Positions 33,768-45,775 are shown, counted from the first letter of the stretch. The stretch: DNA of 64,000 nucleotides from Chinchilla lanigera (GCF_000276665.1 NW_004955402.1:7256417-7320416), one strand, 5' to 3'. Notes: a model not told the origin generated them from the letters alone. Made by a program: numbers and translations.

Positions 33768-33989
33768 CTCATTTTGAATTCTTAACAAGGATCAAAGTTC
33801 AGTACAGATTTCAATTTGATATACTGATAAATGTGGCCAAAACACTTGATCTAATAGAGCATGGCCTGTTACGTAAGACACATAGATGAAGCCCCTCTTC
33901 CATAACAGTTCTCCCTTCTAATGGACACGACAGAGCATGGTCCTTCCCATCCATGCACGCAGTGTGATGAGCTAGCCGAGAGAAAGGAT

Positions 33990-34170
33990 GGCATGATGCA
34001 TCAGACCTGAGCTTGAACCCTCCGTCACATTTCAGTTTGCTGACTTTAATTTTACTAAATATCAATTTCTTAAGCAATAGAACGTTTTTATATATCTGTG
34101 ATGATCAAAAAAGATACCATAAAGCAGCTGGCATTAGTCCCTGGCATATAGTGGTCATTAAATCTTGACT
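33990..34170 (-). repeat. MIR SINE fragment
   Basis: Weak antisense MIR: CTGAGCTTGAACCCTCCGTC, then AAGCAGCTGGCATTAGTCCC and TGGCATATAGTGGTCATTAA. Confidence 0.5.
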
Positions 34171-34599
34171 AGTGATGGTTTACATCTCTTATTTGTGTTT
34201 GCTTTGCCTCTTCTCTGCTCTCAGAAGATTTCAAGCAACTTACCAGGTTCTAGAGAAGTGGCTCACCAGGAACCATCCCAGCAGCTGGAGGATAACCCTC
34301 GAGAAGACCCGTACTGCATATCCTGTGTTGAGATCTAGAGAACAAGTGGAGGTTTGGGGAGTGCAGAGCTTCAAAAAATCTCCTGTGGGTTCCACAAAGC
34401 TAACTTGCCAGGACGCACACTGACAGGAGGCGTGTGTAGGTGAAGACATGTCAGGTTCAGAAACTAAGTGGAGCGCACTGTTTCATAGCTCGGGGTCACC
34501 CGGAAGCGGATGTGTTACCAGGGGAGGCCTGTGTCGCACTTGGAAGACCATTTCATGTATTAGTTCCTTATCAACGAAGTGTCACTGGACGATGCAGCC

Positions 34600-34860
34600 A
34601 TGTGTGACAACTGCATGGACTTTGGGACCCAGAGACCTCTGATTGAATGGCATTTGTGTCACCCACAAGCTGAGTGATACCAGCAAATGACTACACCTCC
34701 TGGACCCATGATTCCTTCACCTCTTTAATGGAGCAAACACAACCTCCCTCACAGGGTCCCATGAGAAGTCAGTGGGATCGTGTGTACAAAGTGCCTGTCC
34801 AGTGACCGGCTTGTGACAGGGCCTCAGCACTGTTAATAGTCATTATCGTCAGGAGAATAA
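34600..34860 (-). repeat. MIR SINE
   Basis: Antisense MIR: GACTTTGGGACCCAGAGACC, CAAGCTGAGTGATACCAGCA, CATGATTCCTTCACCTCTTT, CAAAGTGCCTGTCCAGTGAC. Confidence 0.65.
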
Positions 34861-34890
34861 TCGTATCGCCCCAGTAAGAACAGCTGTTAT

Positions 34891-34998
34891 GGGGTTGGGG
34901 ATATAGCTCAGTGGCACAAGCACCTGCCTGGCAAGCACAGGGTCCTGAGTTCAATTCCTGGTACCAAAAACAAACAAACAAACAAACAAAAAAAAAAA
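34891..34998 (+). repeat. ID SINE
   Basis: Sense ID (GGGGTTGGGGATATAGCTCA, GAGTTCAATTCCTGGTACC) ending in an (AAAC)n then A tail. It abuts an L1 3' UTR. Confidence 0.88.
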
Positions 34999-35001
34999 TA
35001 G

Positions 35002-35355
35002 CTAGATGCATGCTTATATCTGGTAATCTGAACAACTAATTTGAAGACAACAATATGCAACATAACAACCATTGTTGAATTCCTATCATCTTGTTTGGTG
35101 AAGCTCTGTATCATTTATAATTTTTATTTTGTATTTCCTTTAATGGTTTGATTAATCTTGTATTCTTACATCTGGTAATTTGACTAACTTCAATGAAGAT
35201 AAAAATATGAAATGTAACAACCACTGCTAATCCTTATCATTGTGTTTCCGAAACCCTGCATCATTCTTCTTGTTTTTGCTTTGTTTTGTTTTTGTCTATG
35301 TGGTTGGCATTTTGCTATTGTCCCTTTTTAAATTCTCTTTAAAATAAAAAAATTC
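35002..35355 (+). repeat. L1 3' UTR, internally duplicated
   Basis: Sense L1 3' UTR. The segment ATATCTGGTAATCTGAACAA through a CCTATCATCTTG block occurs once at about 35015-35125 and again, diverged, at about 35165-35275. The copy therefore carries a tandem duplication or two L1 ends joined. It ends TTTAAAATAAAAAAATTC. Confidence 0.7.
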
Positions 35356-35689
35356 ACAAACTTAAAAAAAAATAGCTAGAAAGGATTTTGAATGTTTTCA
35401 TCATAAAAGAATGATAAATGTTTGAGGAGAGGAGTTTATCATGATTTAAACATTGCACAATAAATACCTGAGTTGAAACATCACTACCCCTTTAATGTAT
35501 ACATTTTATGTGGCAATTAAAAATAAATTTAAGGTAAGAATGACTATTTGAAAAGAAAGTGTTCAGTATTTGATAGACATGAATGATGTATATTCAGTCA
35601 GTGTAATCAATTGTCAGAACACAGGCCCATATATCAGAATATGTCTGTTTACCATATTTACTCTGAACAGTGAACTTAAAAAAAAATTT

Positions 35690-36096
35690 TTTTTGAGGCC
35701 TAAACAGTCTTTATTGGGCTCAGAGCAGCAGCCTGTGGGTCTTGAGGACCTCTGTGAACATTTCTTCCCCACGTTCTTTTCAGCCTGTTTCCACAGCCTC
35801 ATAATGGGCTTCTTCTTCCGGGAATGGGTCATGGCCTTCTCCCTCCTCTCTCTTCTCATCCAGGGTGGCGGTTACCACCTGGTACTTCCGCCCAAGCTCA
35901 TGAGCCAGGTGGCCGAGGTAGAGGAACTTCCTCATCGGCTTCAGGTGCACAACCTTGAGGGCAGCAGGAGCCACCGTCTGCTTTTCCTTGTCACAGGGCG
36001 GCAGGATCCCAGCAAGCACCTCGAGGCAGTCCAGGGCAGCCTGGCCTCGCCTGGTCTTGCCGCGCAGCATACCTCCCACGGTCCGCCAGAAGTGAA
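35690..36096 (-). pseudogene. RPL13A retropseudogene, 5'-truncated
   Basis: On the minus strand the reading resembles the C-terminal half of ribosomal protein L13a: [20 protein letters not shown], then [39 protein letters not shown], and in another frame [19 protein letters not shown]. The frame shift between the last two segments and many substitutions show that it is dead. It has no introns, stops at the expected 3' UTR, and is followed on the minus strand by an A tail (T's at 35688-35695). GAACTT at both borders may be the target duplication. The 5' half of the coding region is missing. A 188-codon plus-strand frame across it is only its antisense. Confidence 0.9.
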
Positions 36097-36124
36097 CAAC
36101 GAACTTTTCTATTATTCCTTTAGT

Positions 36125-36395
36125 AGTAATAGTTGACACTGGCGAGTGTTTATTCTGTGGCAGTCCCTGGGTAAGTGCTTCGTCTGCATGATCATGTTTG
36201 ATTTCCACAGCAGTCCTGTAACTGGGATACTAGTATCTCCATTTTTTCAAAGAAAGAAACCGAAGCATAGGCAGGAGAAGAAACTGCTTCAAGTCACGTG
36301 ACTATGAAAGGGCATCCGTGGACTAGAATCTGGATCTGACTTGAGTGAGATCCCACAGTGAGGCTCTAACCACAGATTACACCTCCTCATTGGGT
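36125..36395 (+). repeat. MIR SINE
   Basis: Sense MIR: GGCGAGTGTTTATTCTGTGG, CAGTCCTGTAACTGGGATAC, AAAGAAAGAAACCGAAGCAT, then AGTCACGTGACTATGAAAGG. Confidence 0.7.
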
Positions 36396-36474
36396 ACACC
36401 GTCTGAAAAACAAAGACTCTCCTGTTGGTTACACTGACCCTACTCTGAGTTTTAGAAACATAAAACACTGATTT

Positions 36475-36662
36475 CCAGCTGGGTCTGATTATGCATGTCC
36501 ATAATCCCAACACTCTGGGAGGCTGAGGCAGGAGGATCACACTTTCAAGCACAGCCTGAGCAATTTAGGAAGGCCCTGTCTCAAAAAATTAAAAAAGGCT
36601 GTGGATGTAGCTTAGTACAAAGGCCCTGGGTTTAACCCCCAATACCCCACTACCACCAAATC
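36475..36662 (+). repeat. B1-ID dimeric SINE
   Basis: Sense B1 (CCAGCTGGGTCTGATTATGC to GGCCCTGTCTCAAAAAATTA) fused to an ID-like right part (GGCTGTGGATGTAGCTTAGT to AACCCCCAATACCCC). Confidence 0.8.
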
Positions 36663-37130
36663 CTTCTCAAAAGGCTTTAGGTTAAGAAGGAAGCAGACCT
36701 ACTTTATAATTTTCCTGAAATGACAGAAGCAGTGACTTGTGCGTTATGAGGCCAAAACTACCACCACACGTAACCTCATTCTTGTTTTGCCTCTAGCTGG
36801 CCTGAGGCTCTTTCTTTCCCTTTGGGTCTTTGAAAGGCGTCACACATGTGTTTCTAACAGCACACCCAGGGCCGTGTCTTGGCATTCCGTGAAGTCCATT
36901 TGGAGAATCAGATTACTATACCTATTTTTAGCTCTCAACACTGACCACTCTTGCCATGACACTTTCAAATACTCGATGATAAAGCTACATAGAGCATTGC
37001 TCTGACAGCCCCATGCAAAGCCTGTCTTTGATTTAATCAGCCCAGAGCGTTGCCTGGCATTGAGGGAACCGCATTAGTGAGACAGCTACCTACACGCGCC
37101 CGTCCTCTTCTGGGTCTGGGACTCCCCTCC

Positions 37131-37195
37131 CCACCTGCTGCTATATTTACCTTACCAGTTGGCCATAAAAGGCTGGCTGTGAGGCCTGACATTCT
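37131..37195 (+). promoter_or_regulatory. MYOM1: MYOM1 core promoter with muscle-type sites
   Basis: In 42 bases lie an E-box (CACCTG, 37132-37137), a MEF2-like CTATATTTAC (37141-37150) and an exact CArG box CCATAAAAGG (37163-37172). The CArG box also contains a TATA-like CATAAAA, so it may serve both roles and would place the start near 37195. MyoD, MEF2 and SRF factors bind such sites in striated-muscle genes. CpG content is low, unlike the MYL12A promoter. Function is inferred from site clustering and position upstream of an exon with a good donor. Confidence 0.6.
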
Positions 37196-37359
37196 GCTGC
37201 CTGACCACATGCCTTATTTTTGAACTGGCCCCCAGGTTCCTGCCTCCAGCCCTGCCTCTTAACTCTTCCTTGGATCCAGCCTAGCTGGGGTTTTCATCGT
37301 CTCGTCCAGCTCCTCACGGCAGCGGAACATTTCCACCACCGTCGGTCCTTTGGAAGCTG
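37195..37359 (+). other. MYOM1: MYOM1 non-coding exon 1, inferred
   Basis: Starts about 25-30 bases after the CATAAAA box and ends GGAAGCTG before a consensus GTAAGT donor at 37360. The coding exon 3.7 kb downstream begins with an acceptor and has only 27 bases of UTR, so an upstream exon is needed. It contains a tiny upstream open frame, ATG CCT TAT TTT TGA, at 37209-37223, if transcription starts before it. Confidence 0.6.
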
Positions 37360-39329
37360 GTAAGTATGACACTGGTGCAGAAAAATGCGCTCAGTCAGTG
37401 CCTGCGTCCTTCTATCCTCTCAGCTCAGCTGTTTCCTCACAGAGATGTCAAAATAGCAGAGAAATAGGAAAGCGAAGCTCCTGGAAGGGAAACCAGGACC
37501 ACAGGGTGCTAGTGGGCTTGTGAGGCAGTTCTCTCAGATCACAGTATTCTTTTTAAATGAGGTTGCTATTCCTGGAGCTGTAGGATCGTGTCTGTCTTAG
37601 ATACATTGTAAGTGTAAGTACTTTCCAAGGCATAGTTCAGAAGTTTGGTTCAGGTCTGGAGTGGCTGAGGGACAGGATAGCCTGTGTCTTCCTCCTCTCT
37701 ATGCCTGCAGTACTCAATTACAAATTAAACCAAAAGGAGGCAAATTAAATCTGCAGCCACTGGAACGTGATTCAGGGATTTTGCTCTGACAGCGCAATGT
37801 GAATGCGTGCAGGAGTGCTTCGTGATAGCCTGAGCTTGCCTCTGCAAAAGTATCATTTCCAGGCTGCAGCTATAGCATCTGTATTTCTGCCTAAATTCTC
37901 AAATTATTTTCAGACAGCAAATGTAGGCTTTAAAGAAACAGAAGACAACAAAATCATCTGCTCCCAACAAACTCTAGCTGTCATGGGCTGGGGGTAATCC
38001 CTGCTTACTGGATGAAGCAGTAGTTATACCCTGTCCAGAGGTCAGCCAGCCCTGGTGACTTAGAGTCAAACCCTGTTTACTTGTAATAAACAATCTATGT
38101 GCATGGAAACTAAATATCATGAAAAGCAGATGTACTGGGGAAAATTAGAATGGATAGTAGAATTGGGGCACACCATTTAAAGGTTTTATTTTGTAAAAAT
38201 TATAGCATTTCAAATCATCTGGGTAGTGAATTCACCTTATAACATAATGCAATAGAAGGTCCTTTATTATTTATTTGGAAGTTATTTACGTAACATTTGC
38301 CGTGTGAGGATGTGGTATGTATCATTATAGAAGCTTACCTAATATTTTTATACCTACCTCACATAATTGTATATTAATATAGTCTAACTCCTGTACTATC
38401 ATAGTTCACCTAATAATTATTCATTGCACAAAAATAAGTATTATGGAATTAATAACAAAATAACAATCTGTTTAAGGGTTGAAGCAGAGTGGCTTTCTAG
38501 CAGCTATTTTTTCCTCTTAGGAAATGCCATGTAGACTGATATCTTCCATTAGGCCTAAGATAAATATTTCTGGAGTGAAGTTTGCTGGATTTTCTCCTCT
38601 AGGGAATGCATACTGACTTTTTAAATAGTTTAAATAAAAAGTACTTTGAAATTTGACCAAAAATATGGTAAAATTATCATAAGATTTACTCCTCAGTAGA
38701 ATTTTAAGAAAAATAAGGCTTGGGGGAAGAAAAGCCTGATTACTTCAAAACTAATTTTCTTATAAAACTTTAAAAGGACATTTCAGAACATGAACAAAAG
38801 CATTTTAAAAACGGGGAGGGGGGAACCTCAGGAAAACTATGACCTCATTCCAGGTTGTCCGTACAGCTGACGGCCTGTCAGTGAAGAGATTATTGAAGAA
38901 AGCTAGGGATGTGAGGTGTGTCCTCCCAATGCTAAGCAAACTTACCTTTGACTTTCAGAACTGTCACGTCAGGTTCACAAAGTCAGCTGCCACATGGAGG
39001 GCCACCGGCTCCCGTACTTTTTTATGCAGGAAGAGGGGAAGCCTTCAGATTCCTAATCAAGCAAATCCTTTTCTGGTTTGAAACTATGCGTTTTTGAAGT
39101 GCTTCTGAGATTTGAGAGAGTTTGTTTATAACTTTACCACACTCCAGGGCTCAGTCGTAGCCCTTAATTTTCCTTGTGTAATTGTTCCCGCCCGTGTGCT
39201 TGGCTTTCATCACTACCTACGTGCTGTCTCCCAGATGGAGACTCCACCTTGGACTCCATGTCTGAGTCCCACACACAGCTTCCCGCTTAACATGGAGGAC
39301 CAGCCCACATCTCAGACGCAGACCATCTC

Positions 39330-39402
39330 TGTAGGGGAGTAGCTCAGTGGTAGAGACTTGCCTAGCGTGTGTGAGTCCCTGGATTCCATCCCTGGTACTG
39401 AA
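39330..39402 (+). repeat. ID SINE, old copy
   Basis: GGGGAGTAGCTCAGTGGTAG, CTTGCCTAGCGTGTGTGAGT and GGATTCCATCCCTGGTACTG keep the ID order without a tail of A's. Confidence 0.7.
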
Positions 39403-39614
39403 TGATAAGCCAGTCCCCTGTTCTTCTACCCCATATGGATGATTTGTAGTTCCCCCCATCTCAGTCAGCAGCAGCTTGGGGTTCTGTCTTTCACCCTCAG
39501 GACTTTCAGCCATGTTATTGGTTGTACCTCAACTCTGACCACTTCTCCAGCTTCCTCTGTTACCCTTAGCCATGGCTCCCCCGGCCCATCGCAGTGGCCT
39601 TTGTGTGTGTGTGC

Positions 39615-39965
39615 GCCACCCTAAGGCCACCATAACAAAGCACCACAGACCAGACGGCTGAGCCAACAGCAGTTCATGCTCTCACAGCTCTGGAGGCTGG
39701 GAATCTGGGATGGGGTGTTGATAGGACTGTTTTCTCCGAGGCCTCACTCTGGCTTGTGGCTGACCCGCTTCTCCCCGTGTGTCCACGTGATCTTCCACGA
39801 CACGTGTCCCAATCTCCTTTTCTTCTGTTGAACTAGAGCCCTCCCAGCGACCTCATTTTAATGCCTTTTTAGGTCTCTGTCTCCAAACACAGTCACATTC
39901 TGAGGTAGCAGAGGCTGAGCCCTTAGCATAGGAATTTTCGGGAGCTAGAACTCAGCCCAGAACAG
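39615..39965 (-). repeat. MLT1-like ERVL-MaLR LTR
   Basis: Antisense landmarks GGCCACCATAACAAAGCACC, AGTTCATGCTCTCACAGCTC, GGAGGCTGGGAATCTGGGAT, CACGTGATCTTCCACGACAC and CCAAACACAGTCACATTCTG. Well-preserved order for an ancestral LTR. Confidence 0.8.
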
Positions 39966-41058
39966 CCTTCTGATGGATCTCCTGGCTTTGCTGCTGGTCC
40001 CTGAATGGTCTCGTCTTCAGACATAAGCAAAAGTGACCCTTAGACCCTTGCAGTGGCTTCTTTATTCAGGATAAAAACCGAATTCCTCTCTGTCGCCTCT
40101 AAGGCCTTATACTATCTGCCTCCCACACACACTTCTGACGTCATCGGTACCTTAAGCCCCGCCCATCCCCTGTAACCCCACTGGCTGTTGGCGATCCCGG
40201 AGCAGGGGGACAGGTGTGCTCTTTGCTCCGGGCGGTGGCATGGGTTTTCCCACTGGAGCCCTCTTTCCCATGCGGTCTGCTCTGACGCCACTTTCCAGCG
40301 AAGCCACCCGCACGAGGCTATCCAAACCTGTATCTAAATAAAAGCTAGATAATAGGAAATAGGGGGAGAGATCCTTTGCAAAAGGGCAGGGGACCAAGAG
40401 ATGGGGGGAGGGTGGAAAAAAAATTAAGATGTGTATATGCACGCCCAACCCCGGACGAGGAGTGTAATCAGTAGGTATGGCAAGCATGGACTCTTAGAAA
40501 TAAAAATTAAAAAAATAAAATGTGTTCCTCCCGTCTCACTCTCCTGCTTTCTGCTTATGGCACTTAAACCGGTCTGATAGATCTCCTGCTTTGCTTATTT
40601 ATTTTCACTGTCATCTGCCTTCTACACTAGAACATGTGTGCAGGGGTGCAGTTCTATACCAGAGTATTAGGCCAGAGACTTTGTTCAGTAGATGCTCACT
40701 AATTACTTGTTGAGAGAACACCACTTTACTCTCTGGCATTACATAGTCTCCCAGGTGAAACCCTCAGGATGGGACGCCAGAAAATTAGAAAGAAGTATTA
40801 TAGAGGGTCAGAGAAAAAAGCCACCAATATCCAGGGTACGGACAATCTGTCAAGCCCTCCTAGATACAGAGGAAAAAGAAGGCATCGTGGCAGGGGCGGG
40901 GGCACACGTGGGAGTTTATTGTGTAAACTCCACTCCTCGTCCTTTTCCGCCTACTCTCCAGAAGGTGAGAGTGCGAAGTCTCACAGGCGGGTGCAGAAGA
41001 CTTGTTCTGTGGAATTTGTTCCCTAGCAGTTCACTCAAAAATCGCTGTCTTCCTGTAG

Positions 41059-41372
41059 GTTGCCTGCTTTCCTGAGGGGCACAAGATGGCTCTGCCTTTT
41101 TATCAGAAGTCCCACCAGCACTATGACCTCAGCTACCGGGACAAGGACCTTCGCACCACCGTGAGCCAGTACCAGCAGGAGAAGAAGCGTTCTGCCATCT
41201 ACACGCACGGCTCCACGGCCTACACCAGCCGCTCCTCTGCTGCCCACCGCCAGGAGTCCCAGGCCTTCAGCCAGGTAGCAGCCTCCTCCCAGCAGCAGGC
41301 CTCGCACTACTCTCTCGGGGCTGAAGTCAGACGCAGGGCCGCCTCAGCCTATGACTATGGCTACTCCCACGG
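41059..41372 (+). CDS. MYOM1: Myomesin 1, exon 2 with start codon
   Basis: The acceptor TCTTCCTGTAG is followed by 27 bases of 5' UTR and an ATG at 41086 with A at -3 and G at +4. It encodes residues 1-95 and two bases of Gly96, ending at a GTAGGT donor. The peptide begins MALPFYQKSHQHYDLSYRDK and ends RRAASAYDYGYSHG, closely following the myomesin-1 N-terminus as I remember it, with Ser/Tyr/Gln-rich low complexity in between. In the family this unique head binds myosin rods and helps anchor thick filaments in the M-band of the sarcomere. No upstream ATG is in frame within the exon. Confidence 0.95.
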
Positions 41373-42256
41373 GTAGGTTATGCGCGGCCTTCCAACCTGG
41401 GAAGAGGCATGTGCTCTGGATAGCCCTCCCCGGTCACTGTTCTTTCTCCTCAAATATGGCAGCCCTAGAGGTGTGCAGAGAGACTGTTCCAGGCAACCTG
41501 AGGCCCGGGTCTTTACTACCTGTTTCCCTTTCTTGTCTCTGAGATTCACAGAGAGCCTCACAGTCGCACTGGTGGTGTTCAGTTGCCAGCCATGACATTT
41601 CTAGAAGCAGGGAAGCTTGCCACGGGTAACTGCAGCAGCAGCAGAGGCAGAAAATATCATTTCAGCACTCACAGCGGGTTTCCTAGCTCTTACAACATTT
41701 CTGCTTAGATGAGAAACCTGCATAGAATTTACAGTTCACAGGCCACAGGAGGCTACACAACAGCAAAGATGCATTCATTTTTTTCAATATCTGAAAGATT
41801 GTATTCAAAATTCTGAGCTATTAGTCAAGCAGCAAATATTTTCTTTACCTGGAGCATTTTATTTTGAAAAACATGGCCTTATCTGAGTCAACCTAAGAAC
41901 AATAGAAACAACCCAATATTCCTACAAAATTAGATCCATCAGCCCCCGGTAATGAGGGGGACTCTACTCTAGACAAGTGTTATTTTAGGATTCTAGGAAA
42001 AGTGGAGTTTAGACGTCTGTCTGGTCTGACAGGCAAACCCAGGGCCTCATTTCTTTAGCAATAGAATCAGGATAAACGTGGGATGTTGTATCCAAAACTC
42101 CTCTGGAGCTCTTGGTCTGGGGTTGGAACCAAGACTGCTTTTCCAGGTCAGCGAGTGACTGGGATCCTCTGACAGGAGTGAGATATTTCACTCTTGCTGA
42201 GGCAGTTTCAAACAGTGACCTCACTGACAGTGGTGGATATCACAAAAGAAAGTTTC

Positions 42257-42343
42257 TTTTTTTTTTTTTGGTCCTGGGAATCAAACTCAGGACCTTGCAT
42301 TTGCCAGGCAGACACTGTGCCACTGAGCTACATCCCTGGCCCC
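42257..42343 (-). repeat. ID SINE
   Basis: Reverse ID with target duplication AAAAGAAAGTTTC at 42244-42256, repeated with one change at 42344-42356. Confidence 0.93.
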
Positions 42344-42357
42344 AAAAGAGAGTTTCA

Positions 42358-43427
42358 TGGTGAGTCTGTAGCCATGTGCTGACGGACAGACAGAGGTTAC
42401 CATGGCAGCATGGAGCAGCAGAGTCCCTGGGAGAATGCCCTTTCCTGTCAACTTTGAAGTTGGCTTTTCCACGTCTGTTGGTCCAACCTGATGAGTGTTG
42501 GGGAGACATTTACTTTCTCAGTCCAAGGCAATATTTATTTTCTTGTTATTTCATGGGCATCTAAAAACCACTTGCAAGGTACAGGGGCTCTTCACTAACA
42601 TCTGTAGCCTACAAAAAGAATTGCCAGTTTTCAGAAGGTAGACATTTCTGGGCTATGTAGTTGACACACCTGGTGCCTCTAATCTTCTTCTGGCAAAATG
42701 GCATTTTTTTCATAACATAATTTTGTCCTCCAAAACTTAAGTTCAGAAAATATCTGGCAGGGGAACTGGAAAAAACATTTACCTCTAGGCATCTAAAAAG
42801 TTCTTGAGGAAATCATGGGGCGGTTTGTGTGACTAGGTGTGAAGGAGGCTTCCACAGGCAGAGAGTCCCAGGTCCCCGCTGCGCTGGGGCAGCGCCTGCT
42901 CCGCAGCTCTCACTTCGTCACCAACGGTGACCTCCTGGGAACGTCTGTCAGGATCCCCTGTTGGCTGCACATATGGAAATAGTGTCACCGAGGGGAAATT
43001 TGTTTCTTTTAGCACTTGCTTCCAACGAATTCTTCCAAGGAAAAGTTGGAAGGAATGAACACCGTGTGTATGCGGCAGCATCATTTCATTCTCCTGAAAA
43101 ATGTTCCGTGGTTATGTTCGAGACCTCATTTAGGAAAGCAGCTGTCTTGTAATAGAGGAGGATTACATTTTCCTGGACTGTATGTGCCAGGGATATAAAA
43201 GATGGGCATTTCATTATCGTGCAGTTGTTACCCTAACTTCTTGTGTGCTTATTTCATTTTCCCAGTATGGAAGAATCTATAGAGTTTTATGTACTTGTAT
43301 CTTTATTTTTATCTCTTCAACTCTTTTGCAAAAGTTTATGTTAACATTATTTTAAATATATAAAAGTCTTTTGCAATGTACATAATATTCATATTTATTC
43401 ATAATCTGATTTATTACATCAAACATT
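42358..43427. other. Intronic, nothing recognised
   Basis: Unique sequence, no supported feature. Confidence 0.45.
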
Positions 43428-43440
43428 AACAATTGGTCTC

Positions 43441-43544
43441 GGGGCTGGGGATTTAGCTCAGCGGCAAAGCGCCTGCCTGGCAAGTGCAAGGTCGTGAGTT
43501 CGGTTCCCAGTACCGGAGAAAAACCAAAAAAAAAAAAAAAAAAA
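43441..43544 (+). repeat. ID SINE
   Basis: Young sense ID with a tail of about 20 A's. Target duplication ACAATTGGTCTC on the left and ACAATTGATCTC on the right. Confidence 0.95.
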
Positions 43545-43559
43545 AACAATTGATCTCTT

Positions 43560-45040
43560 AAATATATTTTATTCAAAAATATTTGCTCTATAAAATCTTT
43601 GGAAGACTTAGCCTATAATCTATTATCTATAAAAACCCTAGATAATAGACTTTCTATGGGAAGTGGAACTAGAAAAATGCACTCACTTTGCTATGCTCAA
43701 CAGCACGTCCTGTTCCTTCCTGCTATGTATGTATTTATGCAGGTAGGTAGGTGTTTATCAATGGCTGCTGTGCTTGAACAACTCAGACCTTGGGTAGAAA
43801 CTCTGAGGTAGAACTGAGGGGTGGAAAATGCTGCCTGTTTTCCTCTGTGCCGTGCAATGTAGCAGACAAAGAAGGCCATCCTAATCCTGGAGGTATTTTG
43901 TTTTCTTTTTTTAGACCTAGAACTAACAGGTGCAGGTAATACTTTTTTGAACACTTTCAAATCTTCTTCCAAATTGCTTCCAGTTGTATTCAGGCTTATT
44001 CAGAGTGAAATGACGTTTTCCTTCTAAAGGAAGTACAGAACAGTACCTCTTTGGATGGAGAGCACTGCTGTCCACGGAGGCCCCCAGAGCTGGAAATGCT
44101 CCTCTGTGGGGTTCATTTAGTCAGATCTAGGCCTGGTCTATTTTTGGCCTCTGCTTTGTAGCTGGATGTCCAGTATTCGAGTGGAAACTGTGGAGAGTCC
44201 TACGTGCTCAGGGCCTGGCTGGCCTTTGATCTTAGGAACAATGGCCTGCTCGGCGTCAGTGTGGTTTCAGCACGGTTGGTTACTGACTGGGTTCTGAGCA
44301 GTGGGTTACAAAATAAGTTCTGGAAGGCTCACTCTAAATGCCTTTGGTATTGGTCACAGTGAGAGAAAAAAAAAAAAAAAAAACCCTAAAGAAAGCACAA
44401 AAGCTCTTGGAATGACAAGATTGTTCTTGTACTAATAATCAACAAGTATCACTTTGCCACCATTAGGCAAGGGTTCTAAACCTCTGTTCCTGAGTGGGTT
44501 CCAACAGAGTCTTGGATGATCTAAAGTTATCCAAGTGCAAAATCTGATGTATTCTGTCAGTGTGTGCACAATTACACACAGATGCGTTTTCGGAGAGCGG
44601 GACTGTAGTGTTCATCAGAGTCTCGGAGAACTCTGTAGCCTTACAAAGGTTAGAACCAGTGCTCTAGAAAGTCTGCATGTAAAGTCTACAGTGTGTGACC
44701 TGAGCACCCTTTCCTGATGCTAATAATCTAAAGGTTTAGGGTCACGTAAAACAGGTGTTTTTACAGAATGTGGTATTATGGAAGCAGGGTACCTTCCCTT
44801 CTCTTGGTCACAGATCACACATTAAGTTGGAAATAATGAAAGGAATAGCCTATTATACCTGGCAAGGAGGAGTGAATAACTTTTAAAGCCATAGAACACC
44901 ACAATAGAGTTCTCAAAGAGTGAAAGGATTTATAGTGGACTCTTAACCTCCACAGTAATGGGAGAAATTTAATTTTCTTATTCTAAACACATTAAAATTC
45001 AGCCCATCTGAAGCAATTCAGCACTGTGTCTTCTATCTAT
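43560..45040. other. Intronic, nothing recognised
   Basis: Unique sequence apart from an A run at about 44368-44386. Confidence 0.45.
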
Positions 45041-45049
45041 GGCATCTTT

Positions 45050-45185
45050 ACAGCACCTTTGGGAAGTAGAAATTACCATCCTCATCTAGCAGATAAAATA
45101 AAATTGAAAGCCAAGGTGATTCAGTGGCTTGTCTTCAGCACCCTAAGAAGTAACAGACCTGACCTGAACCCCTGGCCTGTGTAAG
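45050..45185 (+). repeat. MIR SINE fragment
   Basis: Weak sense MIR: AAATTACCATCCTCATCTAG, AAGCCAAGGTGATTCAGTGG, GACCTGAACCCCTGGCC. Confidence 0.5.
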
Positions 45186-45641
45186 TGTCCCCCCGTCCTC
45201 GGGTTCCCAAGGACAGGCTGTAGTCAGCAGCTTCCCCAGCCGTACCACCCTCAGGGTTTTCTTGGAGCGTCAGTGTTTACTTTTGCACTGTCCTTACCCC
45301 TCGTTTACCCTTCTCATGCAGAAGCCGCAGAGACCCAAAGAAACCAAGACCTAGAGCAGGGAACAGTAGGTATAAATGCCAAGAAATTCCGAAAAAGAAA
45401 ATCGAAAGGGTGTGCGTGACTGCCAAGCCTGGCCCCTGACAGACTCTAACGCACAGTTTAGAATTACACATGGAGATGCAGAAGGACCCTGAGTGACATC
45501 AGTGGGAGGATTAGAATGCCGAATGGCTTTCCCAGGGCGCCCTGACTTTACCTAGTCTTCACCTACAGTCATGTCACACTGGCCAGTCCCCACTAGAGCT
45601 GCCCACACGATAACCTCCTATGAAACCACTAGAGTTTGAAC

Positions 45642-45744
45642 TGGACATGGTGGCACACACCTGCCATCCCAGCACTTGGGAGGCTGAGGCAGAAGAATCA
45701 TTGTGAGTTTGAGGCCAGCTTGAGCTATATAGTGAGACCCTGTC

Positions 45745-45775
<31 letters not shown>

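Larger units (their letters stand above)
37360..41058 (+). other. MYOM1: MYOM1 intron 1
   Basis: From the inferred donor at 37360 to the acceptor at 41057-41058. The first 2 kb are AT-rich unique sequence, with no coding exon seen. An old ID and an MLT1-like LTR lie in the second half. Confidence 0.6.

Noticed and set aside
35570..36136. 188-codon plus-strand open frame
   Set aside because: It is antisense to the RPL13A retropseudogene and the adjacent MIR.
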